Position numbers and translations under genes: made by a program
Part shown: positions 1-11,407 of the stretch, piece by piece
How the letters are laid out: each line of letters starts with the position of its first letter
Position numbering within the stretch: the stretch's first letter is position 1
Notes under the pieces: generated by a model
What the model was told of the DNA's origin: nothing
What the model saw: only the letters and a program-made list of their open reading frames with translations
Database searches by the model: none
Origin: Stomoxys calcitrans
Taxonomy: Eukaryota; Arthropoda; Insecta; Diptera; Muscidae
Reading direction: 5' to 3'
DNA length: 64,000 nucleotides
Assembly (NCBI RefSeq): GCF_963082655.1
Contig: NC_081553.1
Location: 230,565,754 to 230,629,753 of the forward strand

Positions 1-69
1 CACAACAAGCCGATTCCTGGCTTAGGTGTATATCCATAGTATCATGGGGTGGATTAATATCCGCACTCT

Positions 70-777
70 TTTTATACCCTCCACCATAAGATGGGGTTAT
101 ACTAATTTCGTCATTCTGTTTGAAACTCGTCGTCTCAGACCCCATAAAGTATATATATTCTTGATCGTCATGACATTTAATGTCGATCTAGCCATGTCCG
201 TCCGTCCGTCTGTCTGTCGAAAGCACGCTAACTTTCGAAGGAGTAAAGCTAGCCGCTTAAAGTTTTGCACAAATGCTTCTTATAGATGTAGGTCGGTTGG
301 GATTGTAAACGGACGATATCGGTCCATGTTTTGATATAGCTGTCATATGAACCGATCTGGGAACTTGACTTCTTGAGCCTCTATAGGCCGCAATTATTTA
401 GGTGAAATTTTGTGCAACGGCTTCTCCCATGACCTTCAACTTACGTTTTAAATATGGTCTAAATCGGCCTATAACTTTATACAGCTCCCCTATAAAACAA
501 TCCCTATTTTACTTTTTGAGCCCCTAAAGGGCGAAATGCTTATTCGATTTGGCTGAAATTTTACACAATGACTTCTACTGTGGTCTCCAACATTCATTCC
601 ATTATGGTCCGAATCGGACCATAACTTGATATAGCTTCAATAGCTTAGCAATTATTTTCTTTTATCCTTTTCTTTCCTTTGTTTGCCTAAAAAGAGACAC
701 CGGGAAAAGAACTCGACATATGCGATCCATGATCCAAGATTCGGCCCGACCGAACTTAGCACGCTTTTACTTGTTTT
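70..777 (+). mobile_element. INE-like (DINE-1/mini-me type) element, near complete
   Basis: It starts with TTTTATACCCTCCACCAT, then has the core AAAGTATATATATTCTTGAT, the GTCGATCTAGCCATGTCCGT core and a (GTCY)n run near 195-220. Degenerate internal blocks follow (GGTCCATGTTTTGATATAGC and related). It ends with the hairpin TTCGGCCCGACCGAA followed by CTTTTACTTGTTTT. The layout (TATACCC end, TA run, core, GTCY run, 3' hairpin, CTTGTTTT) is that known for Drosophila INE-1/DINE-1 and mini-me elements. It matches the copy at 24604-25291 end to end in reverse. Confidence 0.75.
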
Positions 778-1315
778 AACCCAATCTTTACTAGTTTTCT
801 AAGTATCCATGATGGTTAGGAAATTTAATGTACGAAAATTACGATATTGTACATTAGTTAGAAAAACAAGCCCCCTTAAAATTGGGAGAGCCCTTATAGA
901 TTTTCATTTTGAAAAAGTATTTTGTGAGGTAAACTGATAATGTATGTACATCTCATTTTACTTCACAAATTATATTTCCCAAACATGTATATGTATTTGA
1001 ATTTAAAGTTAGCACCGTTTTTTCGAAGTTTTACTATTTTCTTCGTTTTGCCAAAGTCTTTTGATTAAAATCATCATTCCATCATTTTTAATTTGTTTTC
1101 GTATATGGATCTATGTAGTATATTTTAAATGTGATGTTCTAAAATAGATGATGGAATTTAATATACCTTCCATCTTACTTCATCCATTAGTAATCAGGAT
1201 TACTAGTAACCTCTTTAATAATGTATAAACCTTTTAAATGATGTGTAACCAAGTATAATCTGCCCAAATACCCAATTTATTTAAATTTCTTTAATTTCAA
1301 ATGGTTTTGGATATT

Positions 1316-1321
1316 TTTATT
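1316..1321 (-). terminator. poly(A) signal candidate of takeout-like gene A
   Basis: AATAAA on the minus strand about 92 nt past the stop codon of gene A. A second AATAAA lies at 1276-1281. Between 778 and 1315 I see only AT-rich sequence and no gene. Confidence 0.45.
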
Positions 1322-1412
1322 TCCATTAATACATATCTTATTATTCCCCTAAACATTTTAGCTGTTAAACTTCTTAAACATTTTATGAATCATTGATTTC
1401 AATTGAACTCAT

Positions 1413-4400
1413 TTAATTCATGAAAAACTTATTATAAGGATATTTGGCAAAAACTCTCATAAGCACTTTACGAACAATGTTACTAAAGCCTTTGTCGACG
1501 TGTTCCGCCATCTCGGGATAGAGATCTTTCATGTTTTCATTTAAGATGTGATTCATATTATCGGACAAAGCTTTGTCATTGTAGAGATTGTTGAAGTTCA
1601 CAATAACTTCTTGTGGTTCCAAATGAAGATAAAATTTGTCGAGTTTCATATAGGTTTCCCCATCCTTTTCATAAGGAACTCCAGTCCATCCGAATGTAAG
1701 TGTTGGTTTTACTACGAATTTTTGTGTTAAAAGATTTGTTCACAAATTATTAATTTTTAAGTACACGTCTCAACTTACTCAATGTGATGTTGCATGTATC
1801 ACTTCCGGAAATGGGTAAAAGTAGAACTTTTCCGGTAAGATTATAATGGCCGGTAGTGGTGAGGGTTTCTGATTTGCTTACAATTTCATGATTTACTGCA
1901 ATATCCTTGCCAAATCCCCTAGAAATAATAAACAGATACGTAAATATGTGTCATAAAATCAGGTGATGAAAAGAAAATGTTCTAAATTCTTTAAGCCATG
2001 TATTGTTCCAAACTAGTGGAATGACAACAATTACAAAAGTAATGATAATAATGCAATTTTTATTGGCAAATGTATTATTGTTGTTTTTGTTTTCTCATAA
2101 ATTCTTTCAGGACATTTTCTGATATTGGTGGAAGGTGTCAAATACTTACTTCATTTTGATAAATTTTAAAGTCGCTATATCAACTGATTTTCCATCGTAA
2201 ATAGACAAATCAATATTGACGGGGCTATCAGATCCGACACTCACTGGGATTTTTTTTACTGGCAAAGGGTCGATGGAGGTCAATCCGATACTGTCATCAC
2301 CTGAAAAATGTAGTGACATAGAGTTTGATATTTTCGGTCTTGTTTACAAAACGTAAGGTAGATTTGAAATAGGTTTATTTGACTTGATATATTTCCTTTA
2401 TAGAATTGTCAAATAAACCTATTTTAAGGTCTCACAAAGTTTTGTGAATAATTTCATTTTGTTGTTGCTTGAACCAGCTTAGACCAATGCTTTTTTATTT
2501 CTTGCTTCAAAACAAAACAACAAAAACTCTTTAAAGAGTCTCAACATTTGTGGTGTGTTAAATATATGAAGGGGCGGGCTGTAATGATCGCGATTTCGGC
2601 CTTTGCCAGGGGCCTCGTCAGACTGTTATGCCACCAAAAGATTACATGCTTCCTCCCATTCACTAATCAGTGAGCAGTGCAATGGTAGAAGCATGCCCTC
2701 TGAATGAAATGTTGGATCTTGTTATTTAATCTTTTCTTATGGCATAGTAAGAGAAAAGTTAAATTCTACCAGCCAACATCTATCTATGGCGCAATTACTA
2801 TTCGATTTGGCTGAAATTTTGAACGTGGTATTTGTTGTGAATTCTAACTGCGTTGGCAAGTACGATCCACAACTTGCTATAGCTCCAATATACTTCATTC
2901 AAAAAACTTGTACCATGGGGTACAAGTTTTTTGTACCATGGGGTACAAAATGATTTAATTAAATACTGTATATTTGTAAGGTGTCTTAATCTTTGGGTTT
3001 AAGGTGTCTTAATCAGGGTTTGAATTGCTTGAATAGTTGTTTTTGCATTGAGGTCAGCAATTCAAACCCTGTTTAGAATAAGTGTTTTGAATAGGATTTC
3101 AAATACTGATGTTTTGTTTCATGTTAAAAATGCAAATGTAGTGAAATAATAAAATTTTTTATACTCACCCTTAGGTTTTTGGCTAACAAAATACTCGAAA
3201 AGTTTACCAATACACTCTGCATCACCATATTTACAGGGCTTAGGATCATCCGCTGAAATTATAAAGAATAAAAAAAATTAGAACTTGGCAGACAGATACG
3301 TAACCTTACGCTACACCACTACTGTGAAACGGTAACACCCAAAAGGAAGAGAGATATACCCATTAATATGTATACACCCAGAGAAAAGTTGATACCAAAC
3401 GTGCTTATTTCGTTGTCATACAGAATTGATAACACCGCATGGTACAAAAGTAATACCGGATGGTATGAATGAAACATAAAATGATTTGTATCGTTTGGTA
3501 CTAGCATTATTACCAATCTGTTATTGGTTTTAGGACCAGACCGTTATTGCTTTTAGTACCAAACAGTTATTGATAATTCCACCTCTTAATGAAGAAAAAA
3601 ACCATTGAAAATAATTTAAATCAAATTTTTTTCGATTATTTATGTTAATAATTAAAAAAGGAATGTTACAGGAATGTTGGCCCCAATATACATGTTCGTC
3701 GGCCGATTGTTAGCCGATTTGGCAGGAAGGATATTCTTATGACTCTCGACATTACTAGTATTTCGTAGAAATCAGTTGAGTTTTACATTTACCTTCCATA
3801 TACATTTCACTTCTGGGCCCATTGCAAACCAGCATGATTTATACACTTTTTTTTGCACTTAAACCAATTGCCGAAGCACTTTTTCCACTCTGATTGAGAC
3901 ACCTTCATAACAAGGTTATTGAGCGCTTGAACAGCATCTTCAGGCGACGAATGCCGTGGGCACGCATATTTTTTAATATGTGGGAAATAAGAAGAAGGCA
4001 TGGGGTGCCAAGCTGTACCACAGATGACCCATCAATTCGACATTTTAGGCGGTCAAAAAGGTGCTGGTTGGAGCCGTTGCATGAGAGCTTGCATTGTCTT
4101 GGTGAACAATGTTTCGTCTTCTTTTGTTCGTTTTTCGAATTTCAGGCAATCAAATTATGGTGTAGCACTCAGAATTGACTCAAGCGGAACAGTCGCCACA
4201 TGACCAGTTTTGCTGAAGAAACTGGCGACCATTTGTCTCCAAATGATTCATCCATGAACAACTTGGACTCGTTGGACTTGGCTCTTCTACGAAGACCCAC
4301 ACGGTAGATTTTTGGTGTTTCGAGCTTAACGCATATATCCATTATTCGCCACTTGTTACGATCTTGTAACCGTATATTTTTTCAACATTACTTCGCCCTG

Positions 4401-7400
4401 ATCGACACGAGCCGTTTTTTTAACGATTCTCAAATTGTGCGACATTCAACGAGAACAAACCTTTTTAAAATTAACGTGCTAGTGGACAAAATGCCCAAGG
4501 ATGCCTCTGTCTCAGAGGCCACCAAAGGGCGGAGGTTAGCATCTCTGCCAATGGCGCTGAGAGCCTGGATTTCTATCATGGCGGGAACATCAGAAAATTT
4601 TGTTAGCGGCGGTTAACCAAGAGATTGTGGAAACTTTTGTAATAAGTCCATCGATCACAACCATAATGAGCTCAATAATATTCGTTAATATCGAGCGATG
4701 TTTTCGAAAACCATGCTGGTATTTTGATAAAGTATACGATATTTGGAATGATACTGAATCTGTTACAAGTTTCTCAAATAATGTTGGTATAGCATTAAGC
4801 TTTGCGATACCTCTATAATTGGAAACGTCAGTTCTCTTACGCGACTTAAATAAAGGAACAATGTCAGACTCCTTCCACATTTCAGGAAATACCCAGAATA
4901 TAAAGATTTGTTGAAGAATATGCAAAGAGGAAGAGCGAGATTTTCCACACAATGTTTCAGTATGCATGCTGGGATTCCATCTGGCCCAGGAGCTGGCATA
5001 CTTTTGAGGCAGACTTTCAAACGCGGTAGAAATAACAAAACTATGGACAACTATGTGTATGGATGAGAATTAAGAAATCGGATAGGGATATCAAGAAGTG
5101 TCCGCGTGCGATTTGGTGGAATAAGTGGTTCTAAAAAGTGATGCATACTTTTGAGGCAGACTTTCAAACGCGGTAGAAATAAAAAAACTATGGACAACTA
5201 TGTGTATGGATGAGAATTCAGAAATCGGATAGGGATATCAAGAAGTGTCCGCGTGCGATTTGGTGGAATAAGTGGTTCTAAAAAGTGTTGTAAAGATATT
5301 TGAGTTTCCAATATCATCATCCGCTGCAACTTGTTCAAATTGCAAACTCTTTGGGAAACCAGTACATCGACGTTTATTGTTAATAAAACCATAAAAGGAT
5401 TTAGGATTCGACATCAGCTCTTTCTTCATCTTTGTTATGTACTTTTAATCTCGACAACGCAGGAGTATTCCACGGAGGACCAACATTCGTAACGGGTACT
5501 CTCTTTGGAACAGTTTCTGATACATAGTATCTTAGAGTACTATAGAACATTTGTAGCATTTCATCTAAAGACGAGAATGTGGAAACTTTTGCAATAAGTC
5601 ATATTGCCTATAATATAGCGGGGTTATTTTGATATAAAAATGCTCCAATTTTCATTTACAACTCTTCTTAAAACCTTCCCTTTATGAAACAACAAAGAAA
5701 TGATTATATCTTGATAGCAAACGTCTATAAAAACTTAGGGGGGTATATAATTTAGAAAAATTTGCTAATTATTGATAAAAAGTCGAAACGTATACCTTTA
5801 GCAAAAGTCTAATTTTTTGGTAGTCGCCTTTTTGCAAAAATAAGTCAAAAAGGCCAAAATTGACTTTTCGTCCCAATGTGCTTCTACTCGTATTTTATCG
5901 GGTTTGAGAATATGTATTTTGGGAATATACGTTGAATAATAGTTGTCAAAGTACACAAACTTGCCTTAAGCTGTCTTGAGATGCCTTGAGATGGTTACAT
6001 CTTCTGTCAACTCCCAATGAATATGCTACTTTATTGCAATACAACTTTTCAATGCAGCGCATTTGCTTATCGTTTTTTGTATTTATCCTAAAATGAGATT
6101 CTTATAATAGAGATATTAGAAATGCTTGCCTTGGTAAACTACTGGATTCACTCCAATATTCTTTGGAGTGTTCTGACTGTGTCGTACATGCAAAAGCTGA
6201 TAACATACTGCCCCATTGAAGTTTCAATTTTGGTTAGAGGCAGAGACTGTAACGAATCTATAGAATTTACTTGGCTTATTGGAAGATATTCGACTTTAAA
6301 TTAATTTTTCTAAACAGATTGTGTATTAGTTTCTTGGGTGATCGGGTTGTTCCAACGGGAGTAGTTTAGATTGGATTGAAAAGGAATGTACGAGATTTTA
6401 CCCCTTCCATGCCATTAGGGCATACATCTAAGGCAGCAATCAGTTTGTTCTGTGCTCTTCACATACTCCCTAATCCTCTTCCATTATTTGTATATATATC
6501 TCTGTGTTGCTTAAAGTCCCACATTGCAGTTTACAACTATTGGAAAAAATGGGATAATTACATTTATTATGGTTCTCACCATAAATATAACATTTTATTG
6601 GAACCCTGATTTATGGATTCCAATTGCTCTTGAGCGATCCTGGTGGAATTATTTATGGTTTTCATAGTTCTTTTGTTGTCTGTGCGTTCAAGATCAGTTA
6701 TTTTTGGTTTTCTTCACAAAATTTATATGCAAATTGCTAATGCTGTGTTTTATAAATCGTTCCTTGAATCATTAAGCCTTTCAAATTTTTAATTACTTAA
6801 TAATTTCCACATTTTTATACCCACCACCGAAGGATGGGGGTATATTCATTTTGTCATTCCGTTTGCAACACATCGAAATATCCATTTCCGACTCTATAAA
6901 GTATATATATTCTTGATCAGCGTAAAAATCTAAGACGATCTAGACATGTCCGTCCGTCTGTCTGTTGAAATCACACAACAGTCTTTAAAAATAGAGATAT
7001 TGAGCTGAAATTTTGCACAGATTCTTTTTTTGTCCATAAGCAGGTTAAGTTCGAAGATGGGCTATATCGGACTATATCTTGATATAGCCCCCATATAGAC
7101 CGATCCGCCGATTTAGGGTCTAAGGCCCATAAAAGCCACATTTATTATCCGATTTCGCTGAAATTTGGAGCAGTGACTTGTGTTAGGCCCTTCGACATCC
7201 TTCGTCAATTTGGCTCAGATCGGTCCAGATTTGGATATAGCTGCTATATAGACCGATTCTCCGATTTAGGGTCTAAGGCCCATAAAAGCCACATTTACTA
7301 TCCGATTTCGCTGAAATTTGGGACAGTGAGTTGTGTGAGGCCCATCGACATTAATCGTTAATTTGGCTTAGATCGGTTCAGATTTGGATATAGCTGCCAT

Positions 7401-8716
7401 ATAGATCGGTCCTCCGATTTATGGTGTTAGGCCCATAAAAGGCACAGTTATTATCCGATTGTGCTGAAATTTGAGATAGTGAGTTGTGTTGGGCACTTCG
7501 ACATATTTCTTCAATTTGGTCCAGATCGGTTCAGGTTTGGATATAGCTGTCATATAGACCGATTTCGTGATTTGTGGTTTTGGGCCTATAAAATGCTCAT
7601 TTATTGTCTGATGTCGTCGAAATTTGAGACAGTGAGTTAAGTTAATCCCCTTGACATACTTCTGCAATATCGCACATATAGGTCCAGATTTAGATATAGC
7701 TGCCGTATAGACCGATATCTAGGTTTTAGGTTTTGGGGCCATAAAAGACGCATTTATTGTCCGAGAAATTTGAGACAGTGAGTTTGGTTAGGCTCTTCGA
7801 CGTCCTTCCTTAATTTTGCCCAGATCGGTCCAGATTTGAATATAGCTGCCATAAAGACCGATCTCTCGATTTAAGGTTTTGGGCCCATAAAAGAAACATT
7901 TATTGTCCGATGTCGCTGAAATTTGGGACTGTGCTTTGTGTTAGGCTCTTCGACATTTTTATGCAACTTGGCTCAAATCGGTCCAGATTTGGATATAGCT
8001 GCCATGTAGACCGATATCTCGATTTAAAGTCTTGGCCCCATAAAAGGCGCATTTATAATCCGATTTCACTGAAATTTGACACAATGACTTATGTTGGACT
8101 TTTCGACATCCGTATCGTATATAGTTCAGATCGGTTTATTTTTACATATAACTAATGTATTTATTAGTATATGGTCCAAATCGGAACATATTTGGGTATA
8201 ACTGATATGGGACATAAGATATGAAATTTTCACCGAATTTTGATGAAAGATGGTTTACATATATACCCGAGGTGGTGGGTATCCAAAGTTCGGCCCGGCC
8301 GAACTTAACGCCTTTTTAATTGTTTTGTTTGGATTACATCTCATTAATTTTTGTGCAACTTTGGTCTTGTTCTCTTTATGATTTGATTTTTAATAACCAA
8401 GGATTATGGAACATTTTTATTAAATTTTTTTCACTTTTTATAAAATTTTGCTAAATATTGTCGATATATTAGGAGTGCACAGCTTTCACACAATTAACTA
8501 GTTTAGACCATTCTGATGTCCAGGCATAGAGGATTCTTCTTTTGAATATTTCACTTAACAACATTTTTGTTATCCTTTGTAATGATTTTTTTCTAACTTT
8601 CTTTTTACTCTCACACATTACTTCCTTTTTTATTTAATTTTCCTGTCTTACTTACGAAAGCCTCCCAGTGCAATCCCTATGGTGGCCAGAATTAAGATAA
8701 CGAGTTTTGTTGTCAT
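1413..8716 (-). CDS. takeout/JHBP-family secreted protein, gene A (5 exons)
   Basis: The coding exons, in transcription order, are 8656-8716, 3169-3252, 2150-2300, 1779-1918 and 1413-1711. Every junction is GT/AG and phase is kept through 735 nt (244 aa). Residues 1-20 (MTTKLVILILATIGIALGGF) are a signal peptide. Cys27 and Cys34 form the C-x6-C pair of the family (PCKYGDAEC). Exon 4 encodes KVLLLPISGSD, the conserved core strand. The last exon holds the amphipathic C-terminal block ending FFMN. Takeout/JHBP proteins are about 250 aa secreted carriers of small hydrophobic ligands, and this length fits. An extra Cys sits in SDTCNITL. Intron 1 is 5.4 kb and full of transposon fossils. It is the first of four paralogs on this strand. 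The ligand cannot be read from sequence. Confidence 0.9.
2788..2895 (+). repeat. INE-like element fragment in intron 2 of gene A
   Basis: GGCGCAATTACTATTCGATT followed by GGCTGAAATTTT and a late ACTTGCTATAGCTCC. These are the internal-unit phrases of the INE-like family. No ends are present. Confidence 0.5.
2901..2950. repeat. two adjacent hairpins with ACC-ATGG-GGT tips
   Basis: 2901-2932 is a perfect 14-bp stem (AAAAAACTTGTACC) with an ATGG loop. 2929-2950 is a second 9-bp stem with the same tip. It lies inside intron 2 of gene A. Confidence 0.8.
3014..3071. repeat. 16-bp inverted repeat, 26-bp spacer
   Basis: CAGGGTTTGAATTGCT at 3014-3029 is repeated as its exact reverse complement at 3056-3071, inside intron 2 of gene A. 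It may be the remains of a foldback or MITE-like insertion. Confidence 0.75.
3807..4495 (-). pseudogene. mariner-family transposase fossil
   Basis: Read on the minus strand in broken frames: a WVF..EP.PT stretch near 4290, then HQDNAS with the second catalytic Asp near 4110, a VELMGH block, PHIKKYACPRHSSPEDAVQA and the C-terminal SEWKKCFGNWFKCKKKCI. These are in the order of a mariner DD34D transposase. In-frame stops (near 4178 and 4155) and frameshifts make it dead. It lies in intron 1 of gene A. Confidence 0.75.
4517..4616 (+). mobile_element. tRNA-derived SINE, decayed head only
   Basis: GGCCACCAAAGGGCGGAGGT, then TTAGCAT, CTGAGAGCCTGG and AACATCAGAAAATTTT follow the order of the tRNA-like head of the SINE seen intact near 58446 and 62933. 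The body is missing. It lies between a mariner fossil and a reverse-transcriptase fossil. Confidence 0.6.
4600..5460 (-). pseudogene. non-LTR retrotransposon reverse transcriptase fragment
   Basis: In broken minus-strand frames: NPKSFYGFINNKRRCTGFP (near 5400), then PAPGPDGIPACILKHC (near 5000), then FPEMWKESDIVPLFKS, SNYRGIAKLNAIPTLFEKLV and YQHGFRKHRSILTNI. This is the usual order of RT blocks in jockey-like elements. The frame shifts between blocks, and a 147-bp stretch is duplicated in tandem (4996-5142 and 5143-5289). The clade is inferred. Confidence 0.75.
5461..6371. other. no gene seen; AT-rich intron 1 sequence
   Basis: Part of intron 1 of gene A. Near 5567-5590 a short piece (GTGGAAACTTTTGCAATAAG) resembles 4628-4647, so the retrotransposon fossil may extend here. 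I found no other structure. Confidence 0.4.
6372..6465 (-). mobile_element. 3'-end fragment of the RNase H non-LTR element
   Basis: TTGGATTGAAAAGGAATGTA, then CCATGCCATTAGGGCATACA, TCTAAGGCAGCAATCAG and TTCTGTGCTCTT is a decayed version of the 3' end seen at 12906-13000, 28649-28740 and 59062. Confidence 0.6.
6813..8326 (+). mobile_element. INE-like element with about seven internal units of 153 bp
   Basis: It has the 5' end TTTTTATACCCACCACCGAA, the mini-me core at about 6897-6965 with GTCCGTCCGTCTGTCTG, and the 3' hairpin AGTTCGGCCCGGCCGAACTT near 8288. The interior repeats a unit (CCGATTTAGGGTCTAAGGCC through GATATAGCTGCCATATAGAC). Starts at 7111, 7264 and 7417 give a 153-bp period. A central tandem array of about 150 bp is also known in some Drosophila DINE elements. 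It lies in intron 1 of gene A. Confidence 0.8.
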
Positions 8717-8761
8717 CCTGTTCTGATTGCTGAACTATGATATTTGCGAAATGTCTTGGTA

Positions 8762-8797
8762 CTGTGATTTTAGTTCTCGTAACAATCAACATTTATA
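8762..8797 (-). promoter_or_regulatory. core promoter of takeout-like gene A
   Basis: TATAAAT on the minus strand at 8791-8797, with a weak initiator-like TCACAGT about 30 nt downstream (near 8765). It would give a 5' UTR of about 46 nt before the ATG at 8716. Confidence 0.6.
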
Positions 8798-8819
8798 GGT
8801 TTCATATTCTTATGGTAAT

Positions 8820-9771
8820 TATACAAAGTGCCCTAATGTGCAATATAATGATGCAATATAATGAGCAAAAAGGGTTATTAAATAGTTACTTTTATTTTAG
8901 ACAAAATAATTATTAAGAAAAAATTCGGTATATCCAATCGTACTGAATGAACTTCATCTCTGTGGATATTATAGAAATTTTTTCCGTATTTGGTGCAGCA
9001 TAAAGCGCAAATATAACTAAATGATCCGATTTACGTTGAAAGCGAAAAAATTAGCCCTATGAAGTCAAATGAAGAGAATAGATAGACATGAGGCGGTTAA
9101 GAAAAAATTTAATCTAGGTGTACGGTACTCGAAATAGTTGAAGGAATGAATTATAAAACTTACTGTGGAGCTATGTACCTTATCAGCGTTACCGTTCAAG
9201 ATTTGGTCCTGTTTTGATCATTCCCATCAATCCATGTAAGAAGGGCTAAAACAACGAATCTTACTGTGAAGCTATACACAACATCAGTGTCACCGTTATG
9301 TGATTAAATGGGGAATTTTGTCTCTTTTTAAAGACTTGTGCCTTCGTATGACCTTTTTCCTGCAATGGCCTTTTTTGAATATAATATTGCTTAGGTGAAT
9401 ATTTTGGTAAAATTTTGTTTTTATTATTTTTTGATTCTATTTCCATAAAAATATTTGTCGACAGTTTATTATTTCTAATTTTAAGATTTTTAACTTTTTT
9501 TAAAATTTTTGTTTTCTTTTTTTTGACCTTTACAACCTACGTACGATAGTCTGCTTTATAACTTTAACAAATATTTTTCTTATCGTAACACCCTTTCTAG
9601 TATATAGTTTATTATAGATAGTTGGGCGCAAATGAAACGTAATCCATTTGTTAATTGATTATGTATTAACGTGCAATCTGTTTTTATTTAATTAAAGAGC
9701 CCTTAACAACAAAAATCCAACTGGGTATATTAACGACACATCAGTATGCATTTGTTTTATATTGGGTTGCC
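8820..9771. other. gap with no gene; a diverged 102-bp-spaced repeat
   Basis: ACTTACTGTGGAGCTATGTA (near 9160) with ATCAGCGTTACCGTT recurs near 9262 as CTTACTGTGAAGCTATACAC with ATCAGTGTCACCGTT. Otherwise only AT-rich DNA. Confidence 0.45.
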
Positions 9772-9999
9772 CAAAAAGTAATTGCGGATTTTTCATATAG
9801 TCGGCGTTGACAAATTTTTTCACAGCTTGTGACTATGTAATTGCATTCTTTCTTCTGTCAGTTATCAGCTGTTACTTTTAGCTTGCTTTAGAAAAAAAGT
9901 ATAAAAAAAAGTATATTTGATTAAAGTTCATTCTAAGTTTTATTAAAAATGCATTTACTTTCTTTTAAAAAATCCGCAATTACTTTTTGGGCGACCCAA
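9772..9999 (+). mobile_element. mariner-derived MITE, copy 1
   Basis: 228 bp bounded by TTGGGTTGCCCAAAAAGTAA and its inverse (one change, GGGCGACCC), with a TA target duplication at 9770-9771 and 10000-10001. The interior matches both outer ends of the mariner at 48118-49062 (the CAGCTGTTACTTTTAGCTTG side and the TTCATTCTAAGTTTTATTAA side) but lacks the transposase. It is inverted relative to that mariner. Confidence 0.9.
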
Positions 10000-10059
10000 T
10001 ATTATAAATGAAATTATTTAACGTAACGTTATTCAATGACAAGGGTTCTCATATTTATA

Positions 10060-10290
10060 GCTTGGATGAAACGGCACCTCATTAACTCACAAACGTCGCC
10101 AGTATCAGCAATGGCATTACCACTGGTAAAAACTAGTAAGGAAAGACAAAAGACGGGCAGAGCCGCCTAAAAAATATCCTACACTGCTGACGATGTATAT
10201 ATTGTATAGTTAGCTTCCAAAATATTAATTTTATCCGTTTTGGATTTTTTCTAATTTAAAGGAAGAAAGACAACGAATTTTATGTACCAA
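10060..10290 (-). repeat. scraps of SINE and of INE-like subfamily 2
   Basis: 10080-10120 (CTCACAAACGTCGCCAG) resembles the SINE body. 10130-10170 (CTAGTAAGGAAAGACAAAAG ACGGG) is the reverse of the 3' end seen at 45140-45175. Both are short and decayed. Confidence 0.4.
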
Positions 10291-10295
10291 TTTAA

Positions 10296-10891
10296 ACCTT
10301 CACACCTAAAGATATTCGACGATGACCACCTAAACCAAGAGTTGGAAATCGGTTCAGATTTAGATATATCTCTCATATATATATTTCGTCCGATTTTTAT
10401 TTCTAAAACCACTGCAAGCACATTCATTCACCAATCTTCATAAAACTTTGTGTAACGCTTTTCTTGACGACTACCACAATACCTAGTTTGGCCGAAATCA
10501 CTTCAGATTTAGATATAACCCCCATATATATATTCGTTCAACATTGAGCAATATTTCTATAGTGGGGTCATATGTCAGCTGATATAAATCTTTTATGACA
10601 ATACACATTTTGTTAAATTTTATCAAAATCGGTTATGATTTCTGTCTAACTTCCTTACGAGTATATATATATATATCTCCTTATTTTTACCTATAGAGCC
10701 GTAATTATGGAAATGTTGAACACATTTGCTCGAAATTTGATACGGATTGTTTTATAACCGATCTGAAAAACTCCATCGAAGTCCATTCAATTCGGTTCAG
10801 AATATGATAAAGCTCCCAAATTCCACTTACAGGGTAGGTGCAGGGTATTGTATAGTCGGCTCCGCCGGACTTTTACTATTCCTTACTTGTT
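10296..10891 (+). mobile_element. INE-like element, subfamily 2, 3' part
   Basis: Repeated phrases (GGTTCAGATTTAGATATA followed by CTCTCATATATATATTTCGT, and ACGCTTTTCTTGACGACTAC) end in GGTGCAGGGTATTGTATAGT, CGGCTCCGCCGGACTTTTAC and CCTTACTTGTTTT. It aligns with 44505-45178 but has only a short TA run where that copy has an AT array of 174 bp. Confidence 0.65.
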
Positions 10892-11084
10892 TTTTTTTTT
10901 TGATCAAATACCGGCTGAGACCATAGGCTTAATTTTTTTTCTTTTTTGGAATGTTGGATTTGAGCTTCAACTTCTCTTTCTATTCTTCCAAAGGAGACAA
11001 ATTTCGCCTTGGTTGCAAGTGATCGGAAAATATTATAAAAATATTTGGTAAAGTTTACAATGAGTACTGTGTATGTAATATGCA

Positions 11085-11390
11085 AGTTTTCCCATGTACA
11101 AACTATCCAAGGGGCAAAATTCTCACGTATCATTGAAAACTGTCGAAGAATATGAATATGAAGTTCAATTATAAGAGAACTCTTTTTTTTAGCCGAGTCC
11201 AAATGGCGTGCCGCTGAGCGACACCTCTTCGAGGGAAAGTTGTTATATGACTTAATATCTCACAACTGTTGCTATCATTAGGAGGGCATCATCACCGTTG
11301 AAAAATCTTTACTGATGTCCTCACTAGGATTTGAACCCAGGCGTTGACCATCATGGGTTCAAATCCATTGCCATGGTGACCACTTCCTGC
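11085..11390 (-). mobile_element. tRNA-derived SINE, diverged copy
   Basis: Read on minus: a head with GGATTTGAACCCATG-like B-box sequence, then the body (ACCTCTTCGAGGGAAAGTTG, AGCCGAGTCCAAATGGCGTG) and a tail near 11090. The order matches the 58446 copy. Confidence 0.65.
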
Positions 11391-11407
11391 ATATCAAAAT
11401 CGAGAAA

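Noticed and set aside
3360..3580. GGTACCAAAC-type repeats as a MITE
   Set aside because: Short phrases (TTTGGTAC, GATACCAAAC) recur, but I could not find ends or a target duplication.
10876..11202. 108-aa minus-strand open frame
   Set aside because: It crosses the end of an INE-like element, a poly-T tract and SINE sequence; no domain.
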